This document shows positions 6,653 to 13,681 of a stretch of 17,920 bases of DNA, piece after piece. Below the pieces are notes generated by a model that saw only the letters and a program-made list of their open reading frames with translations, was not told where the DNA came from and did no database searches. Source of the DNA: an uncultured Lachnospiraceae bacterium. GTDB lineage: Bacteria > Bacillota > Clostridia > Lachnospirales > Lachnospiraceae. Every line of letters begins with the position of its first letter. Position 1 is the first letter of the stretch. Position numbers and translations under genes: made by a program. The stretch covers positions 1 to 17,920 of the forward strand of contig CALDIE010000059.1 of NCBI GenBank assembly GCA_937901625.1, read 5' to 3'.

Positions 6653-7954
6653 ATGGCACTTACGAAAAAGCCGGTCAAGGGTATGAAAGATGTGATGCCT
6701 GAGGAGATGGAGATCCGTAATTATGTGATGGATCTGATCAAATCCACATATCGTACATACGGTTTTACGCAGATAGAGACCCCCTGTGTGGAAAATATCG
6801 AAAATCTTACAAACAAGCAGGGCGGAGAGAACGAGAAACTGATCTTTAAGATCTTAAAGCGCGGGGAAAAGTTACACCTGGAGGATGCGAAGAGCGACGC
6901 GGATCTCGTTGACAGCGGTCTTCGTTATGATCTGACGGTTCCCTTAAGCCGGTATTATTCCAATCACATGAATGAACTTCCGGCACCGTTTAAGGCGCTG
7001 CAGATGGGAAATGTATGGCGCGCGGATCAGCCGCAGAGAGGTCGTTTCCGTCAGTTTATGCAGTGCGATATCGATATTCTGGGAGAGCCTTCCAACTTAG
7101 CTGAGATCGAGCTGATCCTGGCGACAACAACACTTTTGGGAAAGCTTGATTTTAAGGATTTTAACATCCGTATCAATGACCGCCGTATGTTAAAGGCGAT
7201 GGCGGCATATGCGGGATTTGAAGAGGCTTCCTACGATACCGTCTTTATCATCCTGGATAAGATGGACAAGATTGGCGCGGACGGCGTTCGCGAAGAACTG
7301 ATCGGGGAAGGATATGACGAGGCGGTCGTGGACAGATACATGGGGCTTTTTGAAGGCCTCGGACAGATCAGGGAAGCAAACGAAGCGGAGGATGATTCCG
7401 TTCTTGCAAGTAAGGAGATCGCTTATCTGGCGGATACCATGAAAGAGATGCTCCCCGCCGAATGCAGGACCAATCTCGATGAGATCAGAGAGAGTGTCAA
7501 TGCGGCAAAGACGGCGGATTTCCATCTGGTATTCGACCCTACGCTTGTCAGAGGAATGAGTTATTATACCGGCACGATCTTTGAAGTGGAATTAAAAGAA
7601 TTCCATTCAAGCTGCGGAGGCGGCGGGAGATACGACCGGATGATCGGAAAGTTTACCGGGCAGAATACCCCGGCATGCGGATTTTCCATAGGATTTGAGC
7701 GTATCATCACGATCCTTTTGGAACAGGGCTTTAAGGTTCCCAGGGATAAGGAAAACATTGCTTTCCTTGTGGAGAAGGGTCTTGAAACAGAGGAACAGAA
7801 CCTGGTATTTAAGCAGGCGGAGGCGCTCAGAAGAGAAGGATATACCGTTTTGATGGTGCGTATGGCCAAGAATAAAAAGTTCCAGAAGGAGCAGTTAAGC
7901 GGACAGGGATATACGGAGATCAGAGAATTCTTTAAAGGGAAAATTACCGGATAA
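6653..7954 (+). CDS. hisS: Histidyl-tRNA synthetase
   Basis: Class II aminoacyl-tRNA synthetase that attaches histidine to tRNA-His in the cytoplasm. Its 433 residues are near the usual bacterial length. Motif 2 is GNVWRADQPQRGRFRQFMQCD from G119, with the ATP-binding arginine R123. The histidine-binding HisA segment is RGMSYYTGTIFE (R300 onward). Motif 3 is ACGFSIGFERI. The C-terminal anticodon-binding domain (about residues 345-430) is complete and ends with EIREFFKG. The start at 6653 has GAGGTGAG immediately upstream at good spacing. The gene is followed after 63 bp by aspS, the hisS-aspS pairing typical of Firmicutes. Confidence 0.97.
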   Translation: MALTKKPVKGMKDVMPEEMEIRNYVMDLIKSTYRTYGFTQIETPCVENIENLTNKQGGENEKLIFKILKRGEKLHLEDAKSDADLVDSGLRYDLTVPLSRYYSNHMNELPAPFKALQMGNVWRADQPQRGRFRQFMQCDIDILGEPSNLAEIELILATTTLLGKLDFKDFNIRINDRRMLKAMAAYAGFEEASYDTVFIILDKMDKIGADGVREELIGEGYDEAVVDRYMGLFEGLGQIREANEAEDDSVLASKEIAYLADTMKEMLPAECRTNLDEIRESVNAAKTADFHLVFDPTLVRGMSYYTGTIFEVELKEFHSSCGGGGRYDRMIGKFTGQNTPACGFSIGFERIITILLEQGFKVPRDKENIAFLVEKGLETEEQNLVFKQAEALRREGYTVLMVRMAKNKKFQKEQLSGQGYTEIREFFKGKITG

Positions 7955-7976
7955 AAGAGTATAATCATACAGAGAT

Positions 7977-8000
7977 CGGGTGAAGCGAATCATGCACCCG
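7977..8000 (+). other. 6-bp hairpin in the hisS-aspS gap
   Basis: CGGGTG (7977-7982) pairs with CACCCG (7995-8000) around a 12-nt loop, ending 7 nt before the aspS ribosome-binding region. A TATAAT at 7960-7965 lies just upstream, but no matching -35 is present at proper spacing. An internal aspS promoter is therefore only possible. Confidence 0.3.
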
Positions 8001-8017
8001 GGAAAGAAGGAAGAAAA

Positions 8018-9829
8018 ATGGCAGAGTCGATGAAGGGACTTCACAGAACACATCGCGCGGCAGAGGTAACGGAGAAAGATCTCGGCAGTACCGTAACACT
8101 GATGGGCTGGGTTCAGAAGAGCAGAAACAAGGGCGGTATCATCTTTGTGGATCTAAGAGACCGTTCCGGTATCATGCAGCTGATCTTTGAACAGCCGGTG
8201 GAGGGCGAGGAGGCAGACCTTTCCAGATTTATCGATGCGGAAGGATTTGCCAAGGCAGAGAAACTCCGTTCGGAATTCGTGATCGCGGTAACGGGTATCG
8301 TGGAAAAGAGAGCCGGCGGGATCAATGAGAACTTAAAGACAGGCGCGCTCGAGGTGCGTGTTAACAGCATTCGTATTCTTTCCGAGTCGGAAACACCTCC
8401 GTTCCCGATCGAGGCCGGATCGAAGACAAAGGAAGAGATCCGCTTAAAGTATCGTTATCTTGACCTCAGAAGACCGGATATCCAGAACAACCTGATCTTC
8501 CGTTCCAACGTGGCCAAGTCGATCCGTAACTTCCTTTCCGGGGAAGGATTTCTGGAGATCGAGACGCCGATCTTAAACCGTTCCACACCGGAAGGAGCAA
8601 GGGATTATCTTGTGCCGAGCCGTGTGCATCCGGGTAATTTTTACGCGCTGCCTCAGTCGCCTCAGCTCTTTAAGCAGATTTTGATGTGCTCCGGCTATGA
8701 CCGCTATTATCAGATCGCGAAGTGTTTCCGTGATGAGGATCTTCGCGCGGACCGTCAGCCGGAATTTACACAGATCGATATGGAGCTTTCCTTTGTGGAC
8801 GTGGATGATGTTATCGATGTCAACGAAAGACTGATTCAGAAAGTATTTAAGGACAATCTTGGGATCGATGTACCCATTCCGATGCAGCGCATGACCTGGC
8901 AGGAGGCTATGGACCGTTTCGGATCCGACAAGCCGGATGTGCGTTTCGGTATGGAATTGCATGACGTTTCAGAGGTGGTAAAGGATTCGGAATTTGCAGT
9001 ATTTAAGAATGCTCTGGCGGCAGGCGGAAGCGTTCGCGGTATCAATGCAAAGGGACAGGCTGAGATGCCCAGAAAGAAGATCGACGCACTGGTAGACTTT
9101 GTTAAGGATTTCGGCGCGAAGGGTCTGGCCTATCTTGCTATCCTTCCGGACGGAACCTGCAAGTCTTCGTTTGCGAAGTTTATGACAGAAGATGAGTTAA
9201 AAGCATTGGTGGAAGCAATGGAAGGCGAAGCCGGCGATATGCTCTTCTTTGCCGCTGATAAGAACAAGGTTGTATGGGATTCCCTTGGGAATCTGCGTCT
9301 TGAGATCGCAAGAAACTTAGGGCTCCTTGATAAGAATGAATACCGTTTCCTCTGGGTAACGGAGTTTCCTTTGCTTGAGTGGAGCGAGGAGGAAAATCGC
9401 TACGTGGCTATGCACCATCCGTTTACGATGCCGATGGATGAAGATATCCCTCTTCTGGATACCGATCCCGGCAGGGTACGCGCAAAGGCCTATGACTGCG
9501 TATTAAACGGCTGTGAGTTAGGCGGCGGATCCGTTCGTATCCATCAGGCGGATATCCAGGAGAAAATGTTCTCTCAGTTGGGGATCGCAACAGAGGAAGC
9601 CTACGAAAAGTTTGGCTTTTTGTTAAATGCGTTTAAGTACGGTGTCCCCCCTCACGCAGGACTGGCCTTCGGTTTTGACCGTATGGTGATGCTGATGGTT
9701 CAGGCGGACAACATCCGTGAAGTGATCGCTTTCCCGAAGGTAAAGGACGCAAGCTGTCTGATGAGCGAAGCCCCCAATACCGTCGATCCAAAGCAGTTAG
9801 AGGAGCTTAAGCTTTCCATCGTGGAGTAA
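8018..9829 (+). CDS. aspS: Aspartyl-tRNA synthetase, bacterial type
   Basis: Class II synthetase of 603 residues that charges tRNA-Asp. It has an N-terminal OB-fold anticodon-binding domain (about 1-120, VTLMGWVQKSRNKGGIIFVDLRDRSG). The catalytic core has motif 1 around FLEIETPILNRSTPEGARDYLVPSR and motif 2 FRDEDLRADRQPEFTQID. A GAD insertion domain (about 290-420) marks the bacterial rather than the archaeal form, and motif 3 is GLAFGFDRMVMLM. The ATG at 8018 has GAAGGAAG a few bases upstream. Whether it is discriminating or also charges tRNA-Asn cannot be told from this window. The stop codon is 6 bp before the next start, and GGAG within the last sense codons (9823-9826) probably serves as the next gene's ribosome-binding site, suggesting translational coupling. 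Confidence 0.97.
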   Translation: MAESMKGLHRTHRAAEVTEKDLGSTVTLMGWVQKSRNKGGIIFVDLRDRSGIMQLIFEQPVEGEEADLSRFIDAEGFAKAEKLRSEFVIAVTGIVEKRAGGINENLKTGALEVRVNSIRILSESETPPFPIEAGSKTKEEIRLKYRYLDLRRPDIQNNLIFRSNVAKSIRNFLSGEGFLEIETPILNRSTPEGARDYLVPSRVHPGNFYALPQSPQLFKQILMCSGYDRYYQIAKCFRDEDLRADRQPEFTQIDMELSFVDVDDVIDVNERLIQKVFKDNLGIDVPIPMQRMTWQEAMDRFGSDKPDVRFGMELHDVSEVVKDSEFAVFKNALAAGGSVRGINAKGQAEMPRKKIDALVDFVKDFGAKGLAYLAILPDGTCKSSFAKFMTEDELKALVEAMEGEAGDMLFFAADKNKVVWDSLGNLRLEIARNLGLLDKNEYRFLWVTEFPLLEWSEEENRYVAMHHPFTMPMDEDIPLLDTDPGRVRAKAYDCVLNGCELGGGSVRIHQADIQEKMFSQLGIATEEAYEKFGFLLNAFKYGVPPHAGLAFGFDRMVMLMVQADNIREVIAFPKVKDASCLMSEAPNTVDPKQLEELKLSIVE

Positions 9830-9835
9830 GTACCT

Positions 9836-10591
9836 ATGATCCTTGGCATGGATATCCGCCGGTTAAAAGACGCTGCCCCTAAGGATTGGGAGCGGTGGAT
9901 GTCACTGGTGGAAGAAGATCGAAGACAAAAGATTGAGAAAATGAAAAACCCTGAGGTCAGACAAAGAAGTCTGGCCGCGGGGTTATTGTTGTATTACAGC
10001 CTTTGCGAAGTCGAATATAATAAAGGATATGACGGGAGGCTTACAGCCGTAAAGGAGGCTAAAGCCCGCACCTTAACGGTTACAGAGCTTGACGCCGCGG
10101 AAGCGGATCTTTTTAAAGGGAAAGGTCATTCGTTTAAGATCCTGAGAGATCAAAAGGGGAAACCGTATTGCGACGGTCATCCGGAGATCGTCTTTTCTCT
10201 CTCGCACTCCGGTGACTTCGCTGTGTGCGTGACTGCCTGTGATGCCCTAAAAAGGGGAAGGGGACTTGGGATCGGGATCGATATCCAGCAGGTGATCCCA
10301 GTAAGAGATGGGCTGGCAAAACGTGTTTTCTGCCCGGAGGAAGCAGCATATATAGAAGAATGCCCGGAAGCGTTTTTTGATATCTGGACCTTGAAAGAGG
10401 CATACGGAAAGGCTGTTGGCGACGGGATCGGAACAGGGCTGTCCTCTTTGGATTTTTCGCGGTACGCACGAAGGTATCGCACGGAAGAGAAAGGATACCT
10501 TCGTCCGGTGGATGGATGTGAAGGCGATGTATACGCGGCCGGACTTAGCGTACCTGACGGATATACAGCCTCGCTTATAATGATCGTTTGA
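9836..10591 (+). CDS. 4'-phosphopantetheinyl transferase, Sfp type
   Basis: Sfp/HetI/EntD-type enzyme (251 residues) that transfers phosphopantetheine from coenzyme A to a serine of acyl- or peptidyl-carrier proteins. Visible motifs are SLSHSGDFAVC (substrate loop), GIGIDIQQV with metal-binding D149, FCPEEAAYI, and FFDIWTLKEAYGKAVGDGIG (W184, K187, E188) matching the [FW]xxKEAxxK signature. The second acidic position of GIDxE is glutamine here (Q151), a variation seen in some family members. No polyketide or nonribosomal peptide genes are in the window, so the carrier-protein partner is unknown; it may be the fatty-acid ACP. It starts 6 bp after aspS, and the ATG at 9848 is an alternative start. 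The next gene follows after 32 bp. Confidence 0.88.
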   Translation: MILGMDIRRLKDAAPKDWERWMSLVEEDRRQKIEKMKNPEVRQRSLAAGLLLYYSLCEVEYNKGYDGRLTAVKEAKARTLTVTELDAAEADLFKGKGHSFKILRDQKGKPYCDGHPEIVFSLSHSGDFAVCVTACDALKRGRGLGIGIDIQQVIPVRDGLAKRVFCPEEAAYIEECPEAFFDIWTLKEAYGKAVGDGIGTGLSSLDFSRYARRYRTEEKGYLRPVDGCEGDVYAAGLSVPDGYTASLIMIV

Positions 10592-10623
10592 CGAAACAGA
10601 AGATAGTGGAGTAAAATAACAGT

Positions 10624-10950
10624 ATGATCGACGACAGGTTAAAGAGTGTAAAAGTGAATAATGAGATCGATCTGTGTGAGGTGATCGCCAGAAAACAAAG
10701 CCAGGCGGATCAGATCAGGCATAAGATCGAGGCTTCCATGCAGTACGCAAGAGTCTCCTATTTTTTGCGTTGGCAGGAACCCGGGCTCTTTGCAAGGATC
10801 TTTAAAGGCGACAGGACAACAGTGGTATTCTGTGTCAATTCCGCCCAGTTAGAGGATGCCATGCAGGTACTGGCGGATCTTGAACTGACCGATCAGGAAA
10901 TACGACTTCTCGGTACCAAATCCAGGAATCGTTATGTATATGCGAAGTAA
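10624..10950 (+). CDS. Small conserved-looking protein of unknown function
   Basis: Protein of 108 residues that I do not recognise. The sequence has normal coding character: a charged N-terminal half with a predicted amphipathic helix (about 20-45, IARKQSQADQIRHKIEAS), then short beta-rich stretches (TTVVFCVNSAQLEDAMQVLADLEL and a C-terminal RLLGTKSRNRYVYAK). It has no signal peptide, membrane segment or metal-binding cysteine cluster. The pattern suggests a small cytoplasmic alpha/beta protein. GTGGAG at 10606-10611 lies 12 nt before the ATG, a wide spacing. It follows the Sfp-type gene by 32 bp and is probably the last gene of the hisS-aspS-sfp unit. No intrinsic terminator is visible before the tRNA promoter. 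Its role is not inferred. Confidence 0.75.
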   Translation: MIDDRLKSVKVNNEIDLCEVIARKQSQADQIRHKIEASMQYARVSYFLRWQEPGLFARIFKGDRTTVVFCVNSAQLEDAMQVLADLELTDQEIRLLGTKSRNRYVYAK

Positions 10951-10956
10951 GAAAAA

Positions 10957-11005
10957 GAGTCTGAAGGAAAATAAAAAACGGAGTTTGAAAGAAAATAAAA
11001 AAACG
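10957..11005. repeat. Imperfect 24/25-bp tandem duplication
   Basis: Two adjacent units, 10957-10980 and 10981-11005, both begin GAGT and end ACG around an A-rich core. They differ by two substitutions and one added A. They lie just after the 108-residue gene and just before the tRNA promoter -35, so an A-rich upstream promoter element is possible. Confidence 0.7.
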
Positions 11006-11006
11006 G

Positions 11007-11035
11007 TTGACGGAGTCGGCGACATTTGGTAATAT
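11007..11035 (+). promoter_or_regulatory. Promoter of the tRNA-Thr/tRNA-Pro unit
   Basis: TTGACG (11007-11012) is separated by exactly 17 bp from TAATAT (11030-11035). An overlapping TATAAT is at 11033-11038 with a 20-bp spacer. The region upstream is A-rich, as in UP elements. The predicted start near 11042 is followed by a 9-pair hairpin with one mismatch (11045-11071) ahead of the first tRNA. Confidence 0.7.
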
Positions 11036-11081
11036 AATTCGGTGAGCAAAAAACGGTATCGGTTCTTTGCTGACAAAGAGT

Positions 11082-11154
11082 GCTGCCGTGGCTCAGTCGG
11101 TAGAGCGTCGCATTGGTAATGCGGAGGTCGGCGGTTCGATTCCGCTCGGCAGCT
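11082..11154 (+). tRNA. tRNA-Thr (anticodon GGT)
   Basis: Complete 73-nt cloverleaf. The acceptor stem GCTGCCG pairs with CGGCAGC, with discriminator T. The D-stem is GCTC/GAGC. The anticodon arm is TCGCA-TTGGTAA-TGCGG, giving GGT in the loop, which reads ACC/ACT threonine codons. The variable loop is AGGTC and the T-arm is GGCGG-TTCGATT-CCGCT. The 3' CCA is not encoded. It is first in a two-tRNA transcript. Confidence 0.93.
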
Positions 11155-11170
11155 CTTATTAATATAGTTT

Positions 11171-11245
11171 CGGGGTGTGGCTCAGTTTGGCTAGAGCGCC
11201 GTGTTAGGGACGCGGAGGTCGCAAGTTCGAATCTTGTCACTCCGA
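11171..11245 (+). tRNA. tRNA-Pro (anticodon AGG)
   Basis: Complete 75-nt cloverleaf. The acceptor stem CGGGGTG pairs with CACTCCG, with discriminator A. The D-arm is GCTC/GAGC with a ten-base loop, the anticodon arm is CCGTG-TTAGGGA-CGCGG, and the T-arm is GCAAG-TTCGAAT-CTTGT. The loop gives anticodon AGG followed by G37. C1:G72 plus A73 and G37 are proline identity features in bacteria, which supports proline rather than a mis-set frame. A34 is unusual for bacteria and would need deamination to inosine. CCA is not encoded. Confidence 0.92.
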
Positions 11246-11250
11246 CTTGC

Positions 11251-11282
11251 AAAGGTTCGTGAAGAAATTCACGAACCTTTTT
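11251..11282 (+). terminator. Rho-independent terminator of the tRNA unit
   Basis: A perfect 13-bp stem, AAAGGTTCGTGAA (11251-11263) with TTCACGAACCTTT (11268-11280), surrounds the tetraloop GAAA. It is followed by TT, G and TTT. It begins six bases after tRNA-Pro and is among the strongest terminators in the window. Confidence 0.92.
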
Positions 11283-11324
11283 GTTTGCCAAAAAGAACAG
11301 GATTGCATGGTTCCGGTTTTAGGT

Positions 11325-11353
11325 TTGTATGTTGTTTACAAATACAGTACAAT
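11325..11353 (+). promoter_or_regulatory. Possible promoter upstream of the 66-codon ORF
   Basis: TTGTAT (11325-11330) and TACAAT (11348-11353) are 17 bp apart; the -10 matches five of six consensus bases and the -35 only three. A start near 11360 would leave the small ORF at 11369 almost leaderless, or give a 270-nt leader to the zinc-ribbon gene. Confidence 0.3.
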
Positions 11354-11368
11354 GAAGACCAAATAAAA

Positions 11369-11569
11369 ATGGCGGAACATAATCGGGACATTGATTTTCA
11401 CTGGAGGCAGTCGGGACGCCGGTATTATTGGCGCATTAACAATGCGGGCGATCCGGTGCTTGTCGGCGGAGAGGCGGGCGTTTCCCTCCATTCCGCGAAC
11501 AATCATATCATCCCGGCCAATGCAACGGTTCGGAGCACGGTACGAAGGATCAGAACCGGGGACGTGTAA
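11369..11569 (+). CDS. Possible small protein (66 aa), unknown
   Basis: The open frame from the ATG at 11369 encodes 66 residues (MAEHNRDIDFHWRQSGRRYY onward). Its composition and third-base use look like coding sequence, with a glycine-valine segment in the middle and an arginine-rich end. No good Shine-Dalgarno sequence precedes it, and an overlapping open frame (11391-11585) weakens the case. The frame extends upstream into tRNA-Pro, which cannot be translated sequence. It occupies most of the 384-bp gap between tRNA-Pro and the zinc-ribbon gene. It could be a short gene, a decayed remnant next to a tRNA, or non-coding leader. No family was recognised. Confidence 0.3.
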   Translation: MAEHNRDIDFHWRQSGRRYYWRINNAGDPVLVGGEAGVSLHSANNHIIPANATVRSTVRRIRTGDV

Positions 11570-11571
11570 AC

Positions 11572-11580
11572 TGGTACAAT
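11572..11580 (+). promoter_or_regulatory. Extended -10 promoter of the zinc-ribbon membrane protein gene
   Basis: TGG-TACAAT (TG at 11572-11573, -10 at 11575-11580) is an extended -10 with five of six consensus bases. No -35 match is present 17 bp upstream. The predicted start near 11587 gives a 43-nt leader carrying AAGGAGG at 11613-11619, well placed for the ATG at 11630. Confidence 0.45.
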
Positions 11581-11629
11581 CTTAGAAGGGGAAAAGGGGA
11601 AGACCGAGCAATAAGGAGGGTCATTAAGT

Positions 11630-13681
11630 ATGAAAGGAAAGGTGTGTAAAAACTGCGGCAGGCCGATCCCGCCCGGGAGCAAATTCTGCGAAGGATGCGG
11701 TATGGATGTCACAGGGACCGGGGGCAAAGGGGAAGGAGAAGCGAAAGGAGCGGCTCTTATGCTCACAGTCTTCTTCCTGATCGCGGGAACGGATTTTTTG
11801 TGCGCGTGGAAGATGGCGGCTGCAAAGAATTTCCTTACGCTGACGCAGTTCAATACCAGAAGGGTGATCTCATTACTGTTCGCGATCTTTTTCTTTGTGC
11901 TGTATCTGTTTTTATCTTCACCGAAAGGCATATCTGTCAAAGACCGGATTCTTCGGACGCTGACTGCGGCAGCCCCTGTCGCTTTTTTTGCTTCACTGAT
12001 AGAGCTGGTAAAGAACAGTTTTACAACCATTAACATAGAAGATACATCCACGAGAGGCATAATGATCAGGGCGATCGTATTGCTTTTGTTGGTTGTTGCC
12101 TTTTTGATCGTGATCTTTACCGGCGTTGCCTCCGTTTCCGGAGAAAGCAGGATCGGATTTTTTAAAGCTCTGGGTATGCTTGGGATGCATCTTCCGTTGG
12201 CGCTTCTCTGGCTGCTCGGCTGGATCGCCGTGGAGGTAATGCGTACACTGGTCGATTATTATGCGCTCGGTGGTTTCGGATCGCGGGCGACGTATTTTGC
12301 TCTGATGGGATGGAAACTTTCGGAGACAGTCTGTGCGGCCGTGATCACGGGGATCCTGTTAACCTCCATGCAAAGGGCCGTAAATAAATGGGATGTAAAG
12401 ATCCGGAGGAAGAAAGAGAAGAAAAGAGAAAAGAAGGGAAATGCGAAGAGAGCGGAAAAAGTCCGAAGCTCGAGCACTCTCCCGGCGCTGATCCTTTCAG
12501 CCGTACTTTTGGTGGCAGCCTGCATTATTGTTGTTGCAGGCGGTCACGAGAAAAAAACGGATACATCGGAGGCTATCGTTCAGGATATTCAGAATATGGT
12601 ATACCTGACATCCGCGGATATGATCAAAGGGAATATTGCCACATCCGTCATTTCGCTTGGTGAGATCAGGGACAGGATCGATGCGTGGAAGTATTATGCA
12701 AGCGGGGATACAAGGGAAATAGAACGGATATTGCAAAGAAGAAAAGACGATCCGATGATCTGGAAGATCTATCTGTCTTTATCGGAGGACGGATTGGAAA
12801 AGCTGGAGAACTACGCGATCGCCGAAGGCGTCGGGGACGATGCGGTGCGGGAAGTCCTCTTTGAAGCTTATGCCGGACTCAAAGACAGAGAGATATCGGA
12901 TGTTCGGGAAGATTATCAGAGAGAGATGTTAAATACGTATCTGGGGAGAGGCCACTATGTGTCGAATCTTACGGAACTGGTAAAGCAGGGGAAGGAAGCC
13001 GAACGTCTGGCCAAGAAACTGGAAGAATCCTTCGCCGTACTGGATGCGTATTACGAGATGATCACTCTTTTTGACAGCATGGGAAGAAACGGTGCCGTGG
13101 AATACGGGATGATGTCAGACGCATTGAATATCGCGCAGGAATATCCGGATGACGCAACGATCCAGTACATGGCAGCGGATATTGTGGCAAGCGGTGCCGG
13201 AGACGGAAGAGAAGGCTTATACGATGAAGCGATCGAGTGCGTGGACCGTTTCTTAACGATTTCGGAAAAGACAAGGGGGATCGGCGATGATGAGATTTTG
13301 GCAAGGCAGCAGCTGGCCATCCGGATCCTGATCCCCTTACAGGGATTTGAGGAGATCATAGCCCTGATCGACCGGATGGATGTGGATGAAGAGATGGAAG
13401 AATCCTATGATTCTCTGCGTCTGTACTGTCTGATGCGGGGAGAGGAATCGGGAGATACCTATGCCGCCGCGGAGCAGATGGTGAGATCCGGAACGGACAA
13501 TCCGCAGGTCTGGTATTTTTACGGATTGGGCGCTCTTGAGGAGGGAGATACTCCGAAGACGATCGAGGCTATTGAAAGATATTGCCGCCGGGGCAAAAAT
13601 CGCGAGCGGTTTATTAAACGCTTTCGCGTTTTATACGGGTGCAAAAGACATTTGTACGCAGAATATGAATACGGAAAGTAA
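11630..13681 (+). CDS. Zinc-ribbon, multi-pass membrane protein with large helical domain; 3' end probably frameshifted
   Basis: Predicted envelope protein of 683 residues in this frame. C6, C9, C20 and C23 (CKNC, CEGC) form an N-terminal zinc ribbon. Seven hydrophobic segments follow, at about 41-60, 79-95, 109-126, 147-168, 181-204, 222-246 and 283-304. A strongly basic stretch (about 258-279) before the last helix should face the cytoplasm. That puts the zinc ribbon inside and everything after residue 305 outside. Residues about 310-649 are charged and helical, with a TPR-like segment near the end (WYFYGLGALEEGDTPKTIEAIE). From codon 650 on, the frame turns into R/K/C/Y-rich text (ERYCRRGKNRERFIKRF) while the overlapping +1 frame becomes coding-like. 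The last 34 residues are therefore probably not native, and the true protein continues in the next entry. The ribosome-binding site AAGGAGG is excellent. The function is unknown. Confidence 0.8.
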   Translation: MKGKVCKNCGRPIPPGSKFCEGCGMDVTGTGGKGEGEAKGAALMLTVFFLIAGTDFLCAWKMAAAKNFLTLTQFNTRRVISLLFAIFFFVLYLFLSSPKGISVKDRILRTLTAAAPVAFFASLIELVKNSFTTINIEDTSTRGIMIRAIVLLLLVVAFLIVIFTGVASVSGESRIGFFKALGMLGMHLPLALLWLLGWIAVEVMRTLVDYYALGGFGSRATYFALMGWKLSETVCAAVITGILLTSMQRAVNKWDVKIRRKKEKKREKKGNAKRAEKVRSSSTLPALILSAVLLVAACIIVVAGGHEKKTDTSEAIVQDIQNMVYLTSADMIKGNIATSVISLGEIRDRIDAWKYYASGDTREIERILQRRKDDPMIWKIYLSLSEDGLEKLENYAIAEGVGDDAVREVLFEAYAGLKDREISDVREDYQREMLNTYLGRGHYVSNLTELVKQGKEAERLAKKLEESFAVLDAYYEMITLFDSMGRNGAVEYGMMSDALNIAQEYPDDATIQYMAADIVASGAGDGREGLYDEAIECVDRFLTISEKTRGIGDDEILARQQLAIRILIPLQGFEEIIALIDRMDVDEEMEESYDSLRLYCLMRGEESGDTYAAAEQMVRSGTDNPQVWYFYGLGALEEGDTPKTIEAIERYCRRGKNRERFIKRFRVLYGCKRHLYAEYEYGK

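Noticed and set aside
10932..11291. A 119-residue open frame on the minus strand across both tRNA genes (contains VTRFELATSASLTR and AERNRTADLRITNA)
   Set aside because: It is the reverse complement of the two tRNA genes, a well-known source of spurious protein annotations.
11503..12060. A 185-residue minus-strand open frame opposite the start of the zinc-ribbon gene
   Set aside because: It lies opposite a well-supported gene with a strong ribosome-binding site, and its serine/proline/valine-rich text is typical of an antisense shadow.
13540..13680. Programmed ribosomal frameshifting as the explanation for the overlapping frames
   Set aside because: No known +1 slippery site (such as CTT-TGA), stalling Shine-Dalgarno or strong downstream stem was seen at the junction; a mutation or sequence error is simpler.
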